54,941 bases of DNA from Streptomyces panaciradicis. GTDB taxonomy: Bacteria; Actinomycetota; Actinomycetes; Streptomycetales; Streptomycetaceae. The notes beneath the pieces are model-generated. The model was not told the origin of the DNA, ran no database searches, and was given only the letters and a program-made list of their open reading frames with translations. The translations under genes were made by a program, and so were the position numbers. Numbering within the stretch: the first letter of the stretch is position 1; each line of letters opens with the position of its first letter. Shown in pieces: positions 36,601 through 44,431 of this stretch. The DNA lies in assembly GCF_023516615.1 (NCBI RefSeq), contig NZ_JAMGBF010000125.1:1-54941 (forward strand), read 5' to 3'.

Positions 36601-38011
36601 CCACGCAGAGCACGAGGCGGCGGATCCCAGGGATCGCCTCCGGCCGCCGAGCCAACCGCTCCGCGTGCTGTCGGGCAGCGAACAGCCGGGCGGGCTCGTG
36701 GTCGTTGCCGAACCGGGTCAGCTGACAGGAGGACAGGGTCAGCAGCGCGGCCGACGGGTCCCCGTCGTCCTCCTCGTCCCAGTGTTCCAGGGCGTGTTCC
36801 ACTAGAGCGAGGCAGCGGTCCCGGCCGGTGTCGTCGTTGCGGGCGACCGCCTGCTCGTACAGCACCCGGGCGAACACGTCGATGTAGTGCGGCGGCAGCT
36901 CATCCAGGGTGTCGGCGGTGTCGAGCAGTGGTTCCACCAGGGCTTCGACGAGCGGTGCCTGGGTCCGGTCGTTGCAGTGTGTCGTGCTCCACAGCAGGCA
37001 CCGCGCGAACGCCTCTTCCTCGTCCGGCAGCGGAGCACCCGCCGAGCGGGCCCGTGCCATCACGTCCAACGCCTCGCGCACCAGGTCGGTGTCCTCCCGG
37101 CAGCGGCCCAGGAGCAGGAGCGCCCATCCCAGACCGTTCAGTACGAAGCCGTCGTCGCGGTCCCCGGCGGCCAGCGCGGTGCGCAGCTGCCGGACCGCCC
37201 GCTCGGCGTCGCGCAGGTCCTCCGGATCCCCCGTGGCGATGCAGCGGTCGAGCAGCAGGTCCCCGAGATCGGCGTGAACCTGGGCACCGTCCGGGTCGTC
37301 CGGGCCGAGCAGACCAAGGACGCTCTCGCAGCGCCGGATCGCCTCGTCGAGCAGCGCCCGGCGCCCGCAGAGGCCGGGCTCCGCCTCCTCTGCGGCGGCA
37401 CACCAGTAGCGGAGGGCGCACACCTTCGCCATCAGCTGCTGTACGAAGATCTCGTCGCCCGCGCCGGAGCCGTCCGGTCCGCCATCTCCCGGGCCGACGG
37501 CCGCCGGGCTCTCCAGGACGGCACTCAGCAGGCCGTGGGCACGGTCCAGGTGCTCGGGGCAGTCCTCCATAGCGGCGAGCATGACGAGGAGGTGCGCATA
37601 GCCGGTCCGGCGGTACTGCCAGGCGATGTGCGTGTCCCGCCCGGCACAGGTGTGACCGCCCACCGCATCGAGGGACTCGGCGGGACCGGCGCACGCGGCG
37701 CAGGTGAGGTCGGCGTGGGCGAAAAGGGCCTCGGCATCCTGCACGGCCGTGCGGACGTCACCCGCCTCGGCCTCCTCGAGCAGGGCCAACCGGTAGCTGC
37801 ACGCGGCGACGACCGACCAGGCGTCGTCGATGGCCTCGGGGGCGTGCAGGCCGGCCATCGCCTCCAGCACTCCGGCCCGCTCGGCGCGCAACGCTGCGGC
37901 ACTCGGTTCCCAGGCATCATCGGACGAGAAGGCGGGGACCGCGAGTGCCTCCAGGAGGTCGTCGGAGGCTTTGCCCGTGACCCCGTCCGTGAATGCATCC
38001 GGCCCGGACAC
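33680..38011 (-). CDS. TPR-CHAT protease, 1443 aa
   Basis: Large single-chain protein: roughly 1050 residues of TPR-like helical repeats, then a CHAT protease domain at about 1085-1440. The dyad is His1295 (LHLACHGVVTEG) and Cys1336 (LVLLAACRSHVSG), with FLVSGAASVIGSLWPVPDDA and LTHHFLRRE following as usual. An early CAAC...CAGRDTH cluster near residues 95-125 may bind zinc. GTG 38011 shares one base with the stop of the RES toxin gene (TAGTG) and has AGGATGG ahead, so it is coupled to the toxin unit. It converges on the caspase gene with a 27-bp gap. In TPR-CHAT systems the TPR part senses and the protease cuts a paired protein; the partner here may be one of the coupled gene products. Confidence 0.9.
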   Translation of the reverse strand: MSGPDAFTDGVTGKASDDLLEALAVPAFSSDDAWEPSAAALRAERAGVLEAMAGLHAPEAIDDAWSVVAACSYRLALLEEAEAGDVRTAVQDAEALFAHADLTCAACAGPAESLDAVGGHTCAGRDTHIAWQYRRTGYAHLLVMLAAMEDCPEHLDRAHGLLSAVLESPAAVGPGDGGPDGSGAGDEIFVQQLMAKVCALRYWCAAAEEAEPGLCGRRALLDEAIRRCESVLGLLGPDDPDGAQVHADLGDLLLDRCIATGDPEDLRDAERAVRQLRTALAAGDRDDGFVLNGLGWALLLLGRCREDTDLVREALDVMARARSAGAPLPDEEEAFARCLLWSTTHCNDRTQAPLVEALVEPLLDTADTLDELPPHYIDVFARVLYEQAVARNDDTGRDRCLALVEHALEHWDEEDDGDPSAALLTLSSCQLTRFGNDHEPARLFAARQHAERLARRPEAIPGIRRLVLCVAAAAHNELARLGLAEPDPERTELFVRAYQETQREIDEGTTFVNHNTWEVGALVHDVGGAHRLADGFAEAYRRWRALDRADPQYAMGAAAILMLVADHEGDSPAAAEQVQELHAAAMGALEDADWQATVGLMAGTARLRGVRGAGSRTSYEAALGHLDRARADLSGSEGSSGRTADQVSMVRAWAVLGRGAALGGVDDIEEALAGLQSLRTSPTLTGYQRNRLDAQIALLSVRRAVALGDLGMADRALRALGDAYAATNPEDPHRISVWSSLENARTERDALAERLGRPRSLRPAGAPTPGELKRMAARLPPAQHATVLADNGVRCLTEAAERNDTRRLDEAEELLSAALAVANEGGEQWVRCACALGSALNLRFLAEKKPEVLNAGIEWLIRARERAGGPEHPMWALTGLALGRSLRTRADWWRITGSRADADHAQARLTGLAALRGHAWAALTQSGTDHATEVAVHATDAALEVVEWSIRDECPQDAVRALDACRALVLHAALTSLSVPDRLTAAGHPDLAAEWRGAEATTTAAAPVRQSVPSELRRRALTALATPPEATASHSVPAPAGPPPLDPLLDPPSVEEIGGALRVLGLDALAYLLASDDDRGGTAVVVTRDGRAHALALPLLRSGAAPLRTFLPERPAAGAGRDLGPVSRPSARTAPTRLRDQLDRLGSWTWFAAVKPLLEALGMPERTPRVVLVPMGALGGVPWHAAWEPAGQGRRHYAVQRAEISYTASARLLCDLAARPAVRPDGPALVVGDPTGDLPYAGEEAQAVWRSFYAPAAHGGSSAGSYLGRGATADDVLAWLRSPDASGGILHLACHGVVTEGRGRTARLSLSGGELSAEALAETAGERLALVLLAACRSHVSGRGHNEAYTLATAFLVSGAASVIGSLWPVPDDATSVLMYLTHHFLRRERLGPQQALRRAQLWMLDPHRVLPDGMPAALRERALATDLHDPTAWAGFTHLGRP

Positions 38012-38664
38012 TACGGTGCCATCCTGGTCGCGTACGGTTCCAGCACGGCGTTCAGCCACTCCCCGCCCTCGGTCGAGTCCAGGGCCAGCGGGGGAAGCCC
38101 TTGGTCCGACAGCGCCCCGGCCTGCAGACGGTCCGCGAACAGCACGGTCACCCGATCTGCCGGTTCACGCTTCGACGGCCAGAGCAAACCCTGCGCCCAA
38201 GGCGCGGTGTGCGCGCGAATCCAGTGCCCCCAGTGCCGGGTGAACGGATACTCGGCTGCCTCCGCCTGCACGAGCCAGGCGTCCTGCGCGACCGCGGCCA
38301 GATCCCGTCCCGTCACCAGGGGCAGCACCGCGATGTTGGTGGTCAGCCGGAGAAAGGAGAGCAGCTTCCCGCGGACGGTGGCCCGCGGCAGCAGCCGTGG
38401 CCCACCGTCGGGGTCGAAAGGCACCGACCGCAGCAGCGACTCGCACACCGCGGCGGCCGGGGTCAGTCCCGCGTAGAGGTAGCCGTAGCCGTCGAGGTCG
38501 GTCGCGTCGAAGCGGCCCCCTCCGTAGAAGGGGTGCGCAGGACGGTGGTTGAAGTCGGCACCGGACCGGGTCGCCGAGTGCAGACGGAAGAGGTCGGTTC
38601 CGCCGGCCAAGGTCACCTTCGCGGGCGCGCCAGGCAGAGCGCCGGGTGGGCGGGAGTTGGGCAT
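38011..38664 (-). CDS. RES-domain toxin
   Basis: Protein of 217 aa with the RES signature: Arg27 in LFRLHSA, YGGGRFDATDLDGYGYLYAG and PAAAVCES containing Glu75. The conserved Ser is probably in GLLWPSKRE. Studied RES toxins of RES-Xre toxin-antitoxin modules degrade NAD+ and stop growth. Nine bases upstream ends a gene with a DUF2384-type antitoxin domain, matching the known antitoxin-toxin order. The stop overlaps the start of the TPR-CHAT gene. The placement inside a protease operon is unusual. Confidence 0.87.
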   Translation of the reverse strand: MPNSRPPGALPGAPAKVTLAGGTDLFRLHSATRSGADFNHRPAHPFYGGGRFDATDLDGYGYLYAGLTPAAAVCESLLRSVPFDPDGGPRLLPRATVRGKLLSFLRLTTNIAVLPLVTGRDLAAVAQDAWLVQAEAAEYPFTRHWGHWIRAHTAPWAQGLLWPSKREPADRVTVLFADRLQAGALSDQGLPPLALDSTEGGEWLNAVLEPYATRMAP

Positions 38665-38673
38665 GGGAGTCGC

Positions 38674-39330
38674 TCAGTCTCCTTCCGGCTCGGTGAGACA
38701 GCGGGCCGCCTCGTCGATGCGTGCCTCGTGATCCCGGCCGAGCAGTGCGGCGGGACGGGCACCGCCGAGCCATGCGTTGGGCGACAGCCACCAGTCCGCC
38801 ACCCCCCAGGGGTCGTCTGCGGCGCCGAGAGCGGAGTTGACCGTCCGGACACGGGGGCGCAGGGCGTGTCCGCGCCGGTGGGCGGGCTCGGGTTCGAACT
38901 GGAACAGCGGCAGCCGGTTCCGGCCGTCGATCCCACGCAGGCGGATCAGCCCCGGCGCGCACGGATCGCCGCCCCGGGCCACGACTTCCGCCTCGTCCAG
39001 CGCGGGCTCGGCGAGCAGTCGGTCCCGCACCGCACCGAGCACCGGTCCCACCATGCGATGCCCGTCGAGTACCAGCACCGCGAGGTCGGCCGCAGTGAAC
39101 CCGTGAACCACGGGGGCACTACCGAGCCGCCCGCCCGCCCCCATGAGGAGCGGGCGCAGCAGAGCAGCGGCGGCAGCCAGAGCCTGCTCGCGGGCCTGCG
39201 GGCCGGACTCGGCACGAGACGCCCGCAGGTGACGCGCCAGCGATGTACGGGCCTCGGCCGACAGCGTGGCCGCCAGCCGGTCCCATTCCGCCGCCGCACC
39301 GGCCAGGACGGACAGATGGCCTTCGGTCAT
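38674..39330 (-). CDS. DUF2384 (Xre/MbcA/ParS)-type antitoxin-like protein
   Basis: Protein of 218 aa. The last 80 residues carry the DUF2384 pattern: PGLIRLRGIDGRNRLPLFQF (core strand), then GAADDPWGVADWWLSPNAWL and GGARPAALLG, ending in a short helix. This domain binds and blocks RES toxins. The N-terminal 130 residues (helical, LAARHLR / AAALLRPLL) are longer than the usual DNA-binding arm and no clear HTH was seen. Start ATG 39330 overlaps the macro gene stop in ATGA. The very next gene encodes the RES toxin. Confidence 0.75.
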   Translation of the reverse strand: MTEGHLSVLAGAAAEWDRLAATLSAEARTSLARHLRASRAESGPQAREQALAAAAALLRPLLMGAGGRLGSAPVVHGFTAADLAVLVLDGHRMVGPVLGAVRDRLLAEPALDEAEVVARGGDPCAPGLIRLRGIDGRNRLPLFQFEPEPAHRRGHALRPRVRTVNSALGAADDPWGVADWWLSPNAWLGGARPAALLGRDHEARIDEAARCLTEPEGD

Positions 39331-40475
39331 GTCAGCTCCGTGGAGCGCCCGTCCGCCGGAGAGTCCGGGGAAGAGGATGTTCCGGCCGCGCCCAGCAGCC
39401 GCTCCACCAGGTCGGCCCGTTCGAGGCGGCGTACGACCAGGTGAACCTCGGTGTCCGGCCTGCGGGACAGGCTTGCTTCGAGCGCGGCCCACAGCGCGGC
39501 GAGGCCCACTTCCGGCCGAAGACCGCCGCGTCCTGAACCGAGCAACGGGAAACAGATCGACTTCAAGGGCGGCTCCCAACGAGCGGCCTCCTCGGCGAGC
39601 AGGTCCAAGGCGGCGGTGGCCGCACGCGTGATGTCCGACGGCTGAACGTCATAGTCGTTCGTCCCAGGACGAGGTGTGGCAACGACCGCGTGATAGACGC
39701 GCCGGATCCCCGCCGAGCGCAACGCCCCGGAGCCGGTTGCCACCACGGTCCCCGGCAGCACCGCCCGGTCCGGTGCGCCACGGCGGGCCAGCCAGTTTCC
39801 CAACTCGTCGTGGACCGTGTCCTTCAGTAGATCGCCGCGGGGGTTACGCAGGGACGCCGAGCGTCGCAATGATGCCGCCACCGAAGCTTTGTAAACGGGC
39901 GGCAGGGCCAGAAACGTGTTGGCGGGCGAGACCACCACGTCGACGTCGCGCAGCAGGTCCACCGCGTGGACGTGAAGCCGGATCGAGGTCCGGTGCCCAC
40001 CGACGACCACCGGCACCGTGCGATGAGTGGCCGGCAGAAGCACCCCCTGCGGTGCCTCGTACGCCGGTCCCTGCCGAGGCCCTGCCTCGTCGCACATCCG
40101 CACGATCTGTTCGGCCACTTCACCCAGAGCCATGAGCTCCTGAGACTTGCGGAAGCGCTCGACAGTGACGTGATGCACGGCCGCGGCACGACGGCGCCGC
40201 TCCGCGGCCGCCATCTCACGTGTGTCATCGGTGAGTCCCAGGCTGTACGCGGCAGACTGCCGCAGCTTCCCGCCGTCCACCGCCGCCACGGCGACCTTCA
40301 ACAGGTGTTCCAGGGCGGCCGCACGGGCCTCCGGCGTCCGTAACAGTCCGAGGCGAGCCGCCGCCGCCTCCAACGAGGGGAGCCGCAGACCTCGCATCCG
40401 TAGCACCCCGACGCGCCTGACCTCCCGCACCTCGCGAAGAACCGACGCGTGGTCAGGCGTCCGCTCCTCCGGCAT
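39327..40475 (-). CDS. Macro-domain protein
   Basis: Protein of 382 aa. Residues about 165-360 form a macro domain: DVVVSPANTFLALPPVY (substrate loop with Asn), GTVVATGSGALRSAGIRRVY and CFPLLGSGRGGLRPEVGL (the phosphate-binding G-loop). Macro domains bind or hydrolyse ADP-ribose derivatives. The N-terminal 160 residues are a helical region (LEHLLKVAVAAVDGGKL, RRRRAAAVHHVTVERFRKSQ) of unknown role. ATG 40475 is preferred to GTG 40502, neither with a strong site. It is the first gene of the four-gene unit with antitoxin, RES toxin and TPR-CHAT; a link to NAD+/ADP-ribose made by the RES toxin is attractive but inferred. Confidence 0.85.
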   Translation of the reverse strand: MPEERTPDHASVLREVREVRRVGVLRMRGLRLPSLEAAAARLGLLRTPEARAAALEHLLKVAVAAVDGGKLRQSAAYSLGLTDDTREMAAAERRRRAAAVHHVTVERFRKSQELMALGEVAEQIVRMCDEAGPRQGPAYEAPQGVLLPATHRTVPVVVGGHRTSIRLHVHAVDLLRDVDVVVSPANTFLALPPVYKASVAASLRRSASLRNPRGDLLKDTVHDELGNWLARRGAPDRAVLPGTVVATGSGALRSAGIRRVYHAVVATPRPGTNDYDVQPSDITRAATAALDLLAEEAARWEPPLKSICFPLLGSGRGGLRPEVGLAALWAALEASLSRRPDTEVHLVVRRLERADLVERLLGAAGTSSSPDSPADGRSTELT

Positions 40476-41011
40476 GCGGCCAGGATCGCACCCTGATATC
40501 ACCGCTCACAACCGATTCGGCACACTCGGCACCCCACCCTTGACCACAGGTGGATGCCGACCAGTCGGCCGCCGGTCCAGGAATGAGCCGCCCGGAATGC
40601 GGGGCGCTTGTCCGCCGTCCACGCGCGGGAGGGCGCACTCGAACCGATCCGGCGGAGCGGAGAACGACTCGGCGGGGCTGGGCTGGACGCGAGCAGCGCT
40701 GTCAACGGCATCCGTACGCCGCGTTTGTCGGGTGCGGTCCGTCCGGCGCCGGAGGGCGTATCGAAGTCGAAACGGGCCTCCGCAGAGTCCAGCAGCCTCC
40801 CCGAGCCCAGGGCAGCGGCGCCGATGACATGACTGGCTGGCAGAACGGCATGGGGCGCGACCCGCACGCCCGTTCCCACCGGTCGGCCGCCGCGACCACG
40901 TGCTCGCCCACAGACGCCGGGCCTGTTGCTGATCTTGGCCCTGATACTGGTTCCGCTCCGCGAATACGGCAGAGTCGGCCGGACCGTCCCCTGGGCCCGG
41001 CGGCAGCATCC
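40476..41011. other. Mostly non-coding gap downstream of a broken protease gene
   Basis: 536 bp holding the 5' flank of the macro gene. One frame on the minus strand is listed separately as a doubtful gene. Nothing else protein-like was found. Confidence 0.4.
40506..41009 (-). CDS. Doubtful ORF, possible relic of a protease partner
   Basis: ATG 41009 sits two bases past the stop of the broken protease gene (TGAGGATG), as a coupled gene would. The first 35 residues include ADSAVFAERNQYQGQDQQQA, which resembles the GRNxYQAGRD-type motif seen near the start of some NTPase-linked proteins in Streptomyces (from memory). Beyond that the sequence is Arg/Pro-rich and unconvincing, so the gene may be frameshifted. 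In the intact paralogous locus the protease is also followed by a coupled gene. Confidence 0.3.
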   Translation of the reverse strand: MLPPGPGDGPADSAVFAERNQYQGQDQQQARRLWASTWSRRPTGGNGRAGRAPCRSASQSCHRRRCPGLGEAAGLCGGPFRLRYALRRRTDRTRQTRRTDAVDSAARVQPSPAESFSAPPDRFECALPRVDGGQAPRIPGGSFLDRRPTGRHPPVVKGGVPSVPNRL

Positions 41012-41818
41012 TCAGCCATGCGCGCGGACGATCCGGGCCACCGCAGCGGCGTGCACGGCCACGTTGCTGCGCCCCGCCTCGCCTCTGAAGTGGAGGGCGA
41101 CCGCGTTGCCGGAGTCCAGGTCGATCACGGCGGAGCCGGAGTTGCCACCCAGCGTGGTGGCGTCGTGGTGGACCACGTCCTGCCCCTCGATCCCAATGAG
41201 CTGTCCTGCGGCCAGCCGCTTGCAGTTGTAGGCACCGTCGAAGATGCGCTGCTGGTCGGCCGGGTCGGCGCGCGAGTCGTGCCCGGGGTAGCCGATCACC
41301 GCGATCCAGCCGCTCACGCGCGCCCCCGTGGTGTGGAGCGCGATGGGCGGCGGCGGGCTCTCGCCGTCCTCCCCGGTCGCGTCGATCCGCAGCAGGGCCA
41401 CGTCATACCTGTGGTCCGGTTCGCTCCAGAGACTTCGGTGACGCGGAAGCGGGACTCCTCCGGCTGCTGGTACTCCTGGTACCAGTCCAGGCTGGGCCGT
41501 ACGGCCTTGCCCGTCCAGGACTGCTTGAAGGCGAACCCCGAGCCCGAGTCCGCTCCGGCCTGCGTCTGCCGGACGAACTTCTCGGCGACATGACGGTTCG
41601 TCACGACGAGCCGGGGGACCCACCATCCAGCCGGTGCCGACCCATTTCAGGTCGTGGTTGCGTAGGTCGATACGGCCGACGCTGGGGATCGCCTTCTCCA
41701 GCGGCCCACCGGGCCGCTCGACGCGAGCCGTCACGCTTGCGCTGCTGGGCCGGCCGTCCGGCGGCATCTTGAGGCCGAGGCCGGCTGACCAGTGCCCCTG
41801 GCCGAGTTGACCTACCAC
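41012..41818 (-). pseudogene. Trypsin-like serine protease, truncated and frameshifted
   Basis: Reading from the top of the minus strand: SVGRIDLRNHDLKWVGTGWM, then a one-base shift near 41620 into VTNRHVAEKFVRQTQAG and SRFRVTEV, then a second shift near 41430 back into YDVALLRIDATGEDGESPPP, HHDATTLGGNSGSAVIDLDS and LHFRGEAGRSNVAVHAAAVA, ending at 41012. His, Asp and Ser of the triad survive (NRHVAEKF, YDVALL, GGNSGS) but not in one frame. The sequence closely parallels the intact protease at 46771-47790. The first 100 or so residues of that protein have no counterpart here. Confidence 0.85.
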
Positions 41819-41954
41819 ACCTCATGCAACTTCCGTAGCGGCCAGCCCTGAAGGGATCAGAGGGACGGACAACTGCGCAGTGGCGCCAGTAAGGTGCGGG
41901 ACGTGCTCGTGCGGACCACGGCGCCAGAGCGGAGCGCGGGAGGCACCGGCAGAC

Positions 41955-44420
41955 ATGAAAGTCTGGTTCTTCGTCCTGTGCGTTGTCTTCGTCCTCATCG
42001 TCGCCAGGCGCGTGCTGCGGCTTCTGCGTGGCTCGCGCCCGGGCAAGCGCGGTGTGCTCGTCGGGCCCCAGCGGGCACAGGCCCTGGACCGGCTCCAGGC
42101 GTCCGTGTGGCGTGAGTGGTCCGAGGAAGCAGACAAGCGTGGCCTCACCCCCAACATCCAGCGACCGCGGTTGCTTCACACGCAGTGGGCCCCCGCGCCG
42201 CCAGCGCTGACCGATGGCCGCACCCGTGGGCTCACCGGTACCACGGCGGACATGACCGGGCTCGTCGAGTCGTTCACCGCTCTCGTTCCCCAGCGACTGG
42301 TGATCATCGGCCCGGCGGGTTCGGGAAAGTCGACCTTGCTCCTGCTGTTCCTGCTCGAACTGTGCCGGACACGCGAACGGGACCTGGCCGGCCAGGGGCT
42401 TCGGGGGGAGGGCGCGGAGGCCCCGCCTGCGGTGCCCGTCCTGTTCTCCCTGAGTTCCTACGATCCCAGACGCCACGGGCTGCTGGACTGGCTGGCTGGG
42501 CGGCTGGCGGCCGAATATCCCGAGGTGGGGTCGGCGGCTTCCGCGAGGGACCTTCTCCACCGAGGCGATGTGCTGCCTTGTCTCGACGGGCTCGACGAGA
42601 TCCCGGAGCAGCGCGTCGGCAAAGTGCTGAACCGTATCCGCAGGGAGTTCGCCACCGCGCGACCGGTGATTCTGGCCTGCCGGACGGAGGAGTACAGGCA
42701 AGCCCTGGCCCGGGAGCCGGTGCTGCACGGTGCCTCGGTCACCGAGGCACGCGAGCTGGCCTTTCCGCATGTGATGGAGTACCTGCGGGCCAGCCTCGGA
42801 GAGGGCGGCCCCAGCCACAAGGAATGGGCGGATCTGTTCGGCCGTCTCGAACACGGCTGGGGTGTGCTGGAGGACGAAGTGGCCGCGGCACACGAGCGCG
42901 GTGTGCCGATGCCCCCGCCGAACTGGTCCCTGCTGGTATCGCCCGCCGGCCGTTCCGGCGTCGCGGAACTGGGCAGGCGATGGACGGTCCAGGCGGAAGC
43001 GGCAGCGGCGCAGGGCGGCCCGGCACGCGAGGTGACTCCCCAGCTGCTCGCGGCCCTCGGCGCAGCACTGACGTCGCCCCTGACGGCGAGTCTCTTCACC
43101 GATCTCTACGGCTACACGGACGTCAGCGACGAGACACCGTTCCGGCGGCTGGCGCGTGCCGCCCCCGGCACGGTCCGGGCGGCGATCCTGGAGAACGCGG
43201 TGCGTGTCCTCTTCGACCACCGTCTGAACCCTGACGACTGGCCTGATGCACGGGAGCACCTGTCCTTCCTCGCCCGCCACCTGGAGCGCACCGGCCGGAC
43301 CGACCTGGCCTGGTGGGAGCTGAGCGGCGCGCTCCACCACGGCATCTACGGCGGTCTTCTCGGGCTCCTCGCGGCCGTGGCCGGGGGCATCACTACGGCA
43401 TCCGCGGTCGACGCGGGGGAAGGCGCGCTGGCGGCGTTCCAGCTGGGGACGGCGGCGCTGGGCACCGGGATGCTCGTCTCTTGGCGGGGGCCGGACCGGG
43501 TGGCTTCGTGGCTGGACGAGTTCCTGCTCAAGAGGTCCACTGCGCGGAGGCCGCGCCGGGAGAACCCGGAGACAGGGACATCATCGGGCAGCCGCGCAGG
43601 GGACCCGAGGCTCGGGCGGACGTCGACGGCTCTCGTAGTCGGGCTGCCGATGGGGGGAATCCTGGGCTTCCTCGGTTCGTTTCCGGACGGACCCGTCGTC
43701 GGGCTGCTCATCGGCATCATCGGCGGTTCGCTGGTCGGCGTGCCCGCCGGTCTCCTCGGCGCGGGCGGGCCCGTTCGCGGACCGCGCTGGTTCCGCCGCG
43801 GCACCGGCTTCCTGCGCCGCATCGCGGGCGGAGCGGGCGTGGGGTTCGCCGCCGGGGCAGCCCTGGGGCTGCTCTTCTGGTGGACTCTGCGCACCATCCG
43901 CGGATCCGACGCCGGGCACATGAATCGACCCACCTATGTGCTGGCCTCCATGCTTTTGTTCGCCCTTGTCGGCATGGCTCTGGGGCTGGTGTCGGGCTTT
44001 CTTCGCTGGCTTCAGACACCCGCGCCGGCCGACGACTCCACGTCCCCTCGGATCTTGCTGCGCGGGGACCGGAGGCTCGTCGCCGGATGGGCTCTGATGA
44101 TCGCCGGGTTGGCCGGGCTCGGCATGGGATGGATCATGGCGAACTCCTCGACCGGCCGCGGGCAAATAGCCGAGGGCAGCGTGCTCCTCATGGCCCTGGT
44201 CCTGTGGGTGCCCATCGCCGTCCGTCCCTGGCCCCGGTATGTCGTCGCGCGCTCCTGGCTATGGCTCCGGGGTGATCTTCCACGCGACCTCATGGCATTC
44301 CTGGAACACGCCCACAAGGTGTCGGTGCTGCGGCAGGTGGGAGGCGTCTACCAGTTCCGTCACAAGGACGTACAGGAGCACCTGGGCATGGCACCCGCCG
44401 ACACTGGTGCACGGTCTTAG
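41955..44420 (+). CDS. NACHT-domain NTPase with membrane-spanning C-terminus
   Basis: STAND NTPase of 821 aa. Residues 1-20 are a membrane anchor (KVWFFVLCVVFVLIVAR). The NACHT module follows: Walker A GPAGSGKSTLL (119-127), Walker B with the double-acid LPCLDGLDEIPE (about 208-219) and ARPVILACRTEEY (sensor region). Residues about 460-770 contain eight or so hydrophobic helices, many Gly-rich (YGGLLGLLAAVAGGITTASA, LLIGIIGGSLVGVPAGLLGA, LLFALVGMALGLVSGFL). The C-terminus, VYQFRHKDVQEHL, is the end motif seen in this class of actinobacterial NACHT proteins. ATG 41955 is chosen because the anchor begins there. It converges on the protease-chaperonin gene with an 11-bp gap. Confidence 0.9.
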   Translation: MKVWFFVLCVVFVLIVARRVLRLLRGSRPGKRGVLVGPQRAQALDRLQASVWREWSEEADKRGLTPNIQRPRLLHTQWAPAPPALTDGRTRGLTGTTADMTGLVESFTALVPQRLVIIGPAGSGKSTLLLLFLLELCRTRERDLAGQGLRGEGAEAPPAVPVLFSLSSYDPRRHGLLDWLAGRLAAEYPEVGSAASARDLLHRGDVLPCLDGLDEIPEQRVGKVLNRIRREFATARPVILACRTEEYRQALAREPVLHGASVTEARELAFPHVMEYLRASLGEGGPSHKEWADLFGRLEHGWGVLEDEVAAAHERGVPMPPPNWSLLVSPAGRSGVAELGRRWTVQAEAAAAQGGPAREVTPQLLAALGAALTSPLTASLFTDLYGYTDVSDETPFRRLARAAPGTVRAAILENAVRVLFDHRLNPDDWPDAREHLSFLARHLERTGRTDLAWWELSGALHHGIYGGLLGLLAAVAGGITTASAVDAGEGALAAFQLGTAALGTGMLVSWRGPDRVASWLDEFLLKRSTARRPRRENPETGTSSGSRAGDPRLGRTSTALVVGLPMGGILGFLGSFPDGPVVGLLIGIIGGSLVGVPAGLLGAGGPVRGPRWFRRGTGFLRRIAGGAGVGFAAGAALGLLFWWTLRTIRGSDAGHMNRPTYVLASMLLFALVGMALGLVSGFLRWLQTPAPADDSTSPRILLRGDRRLVAGWALMIAGLAGLGMGWIMANSSTGRGQIAEGSVLLMALVLWVPIAVRPWPRYVVARSWLWLRGDLPRDLMAFLEHAHKVSVLRQVGGVYQFRHKDVQEHLGMAPADTGARS

Positions 44421-44431
44421 CCGGCAGGGCG

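Noticed and set aside
36887..39444. Long plus-strand frames opposite the TPR-CHAT and RES genes
   Set aside because: Antisense shadows produced by high GC; the minus-strand readings carry clear motifs.
41601..43340. 579-aa minus-strand frame opposite the NACHT gene
   Set aside because: Gln/Arg/Gly-rich with no domain; the NACHT P-loop and membrane helices on the plus strand are decisive.
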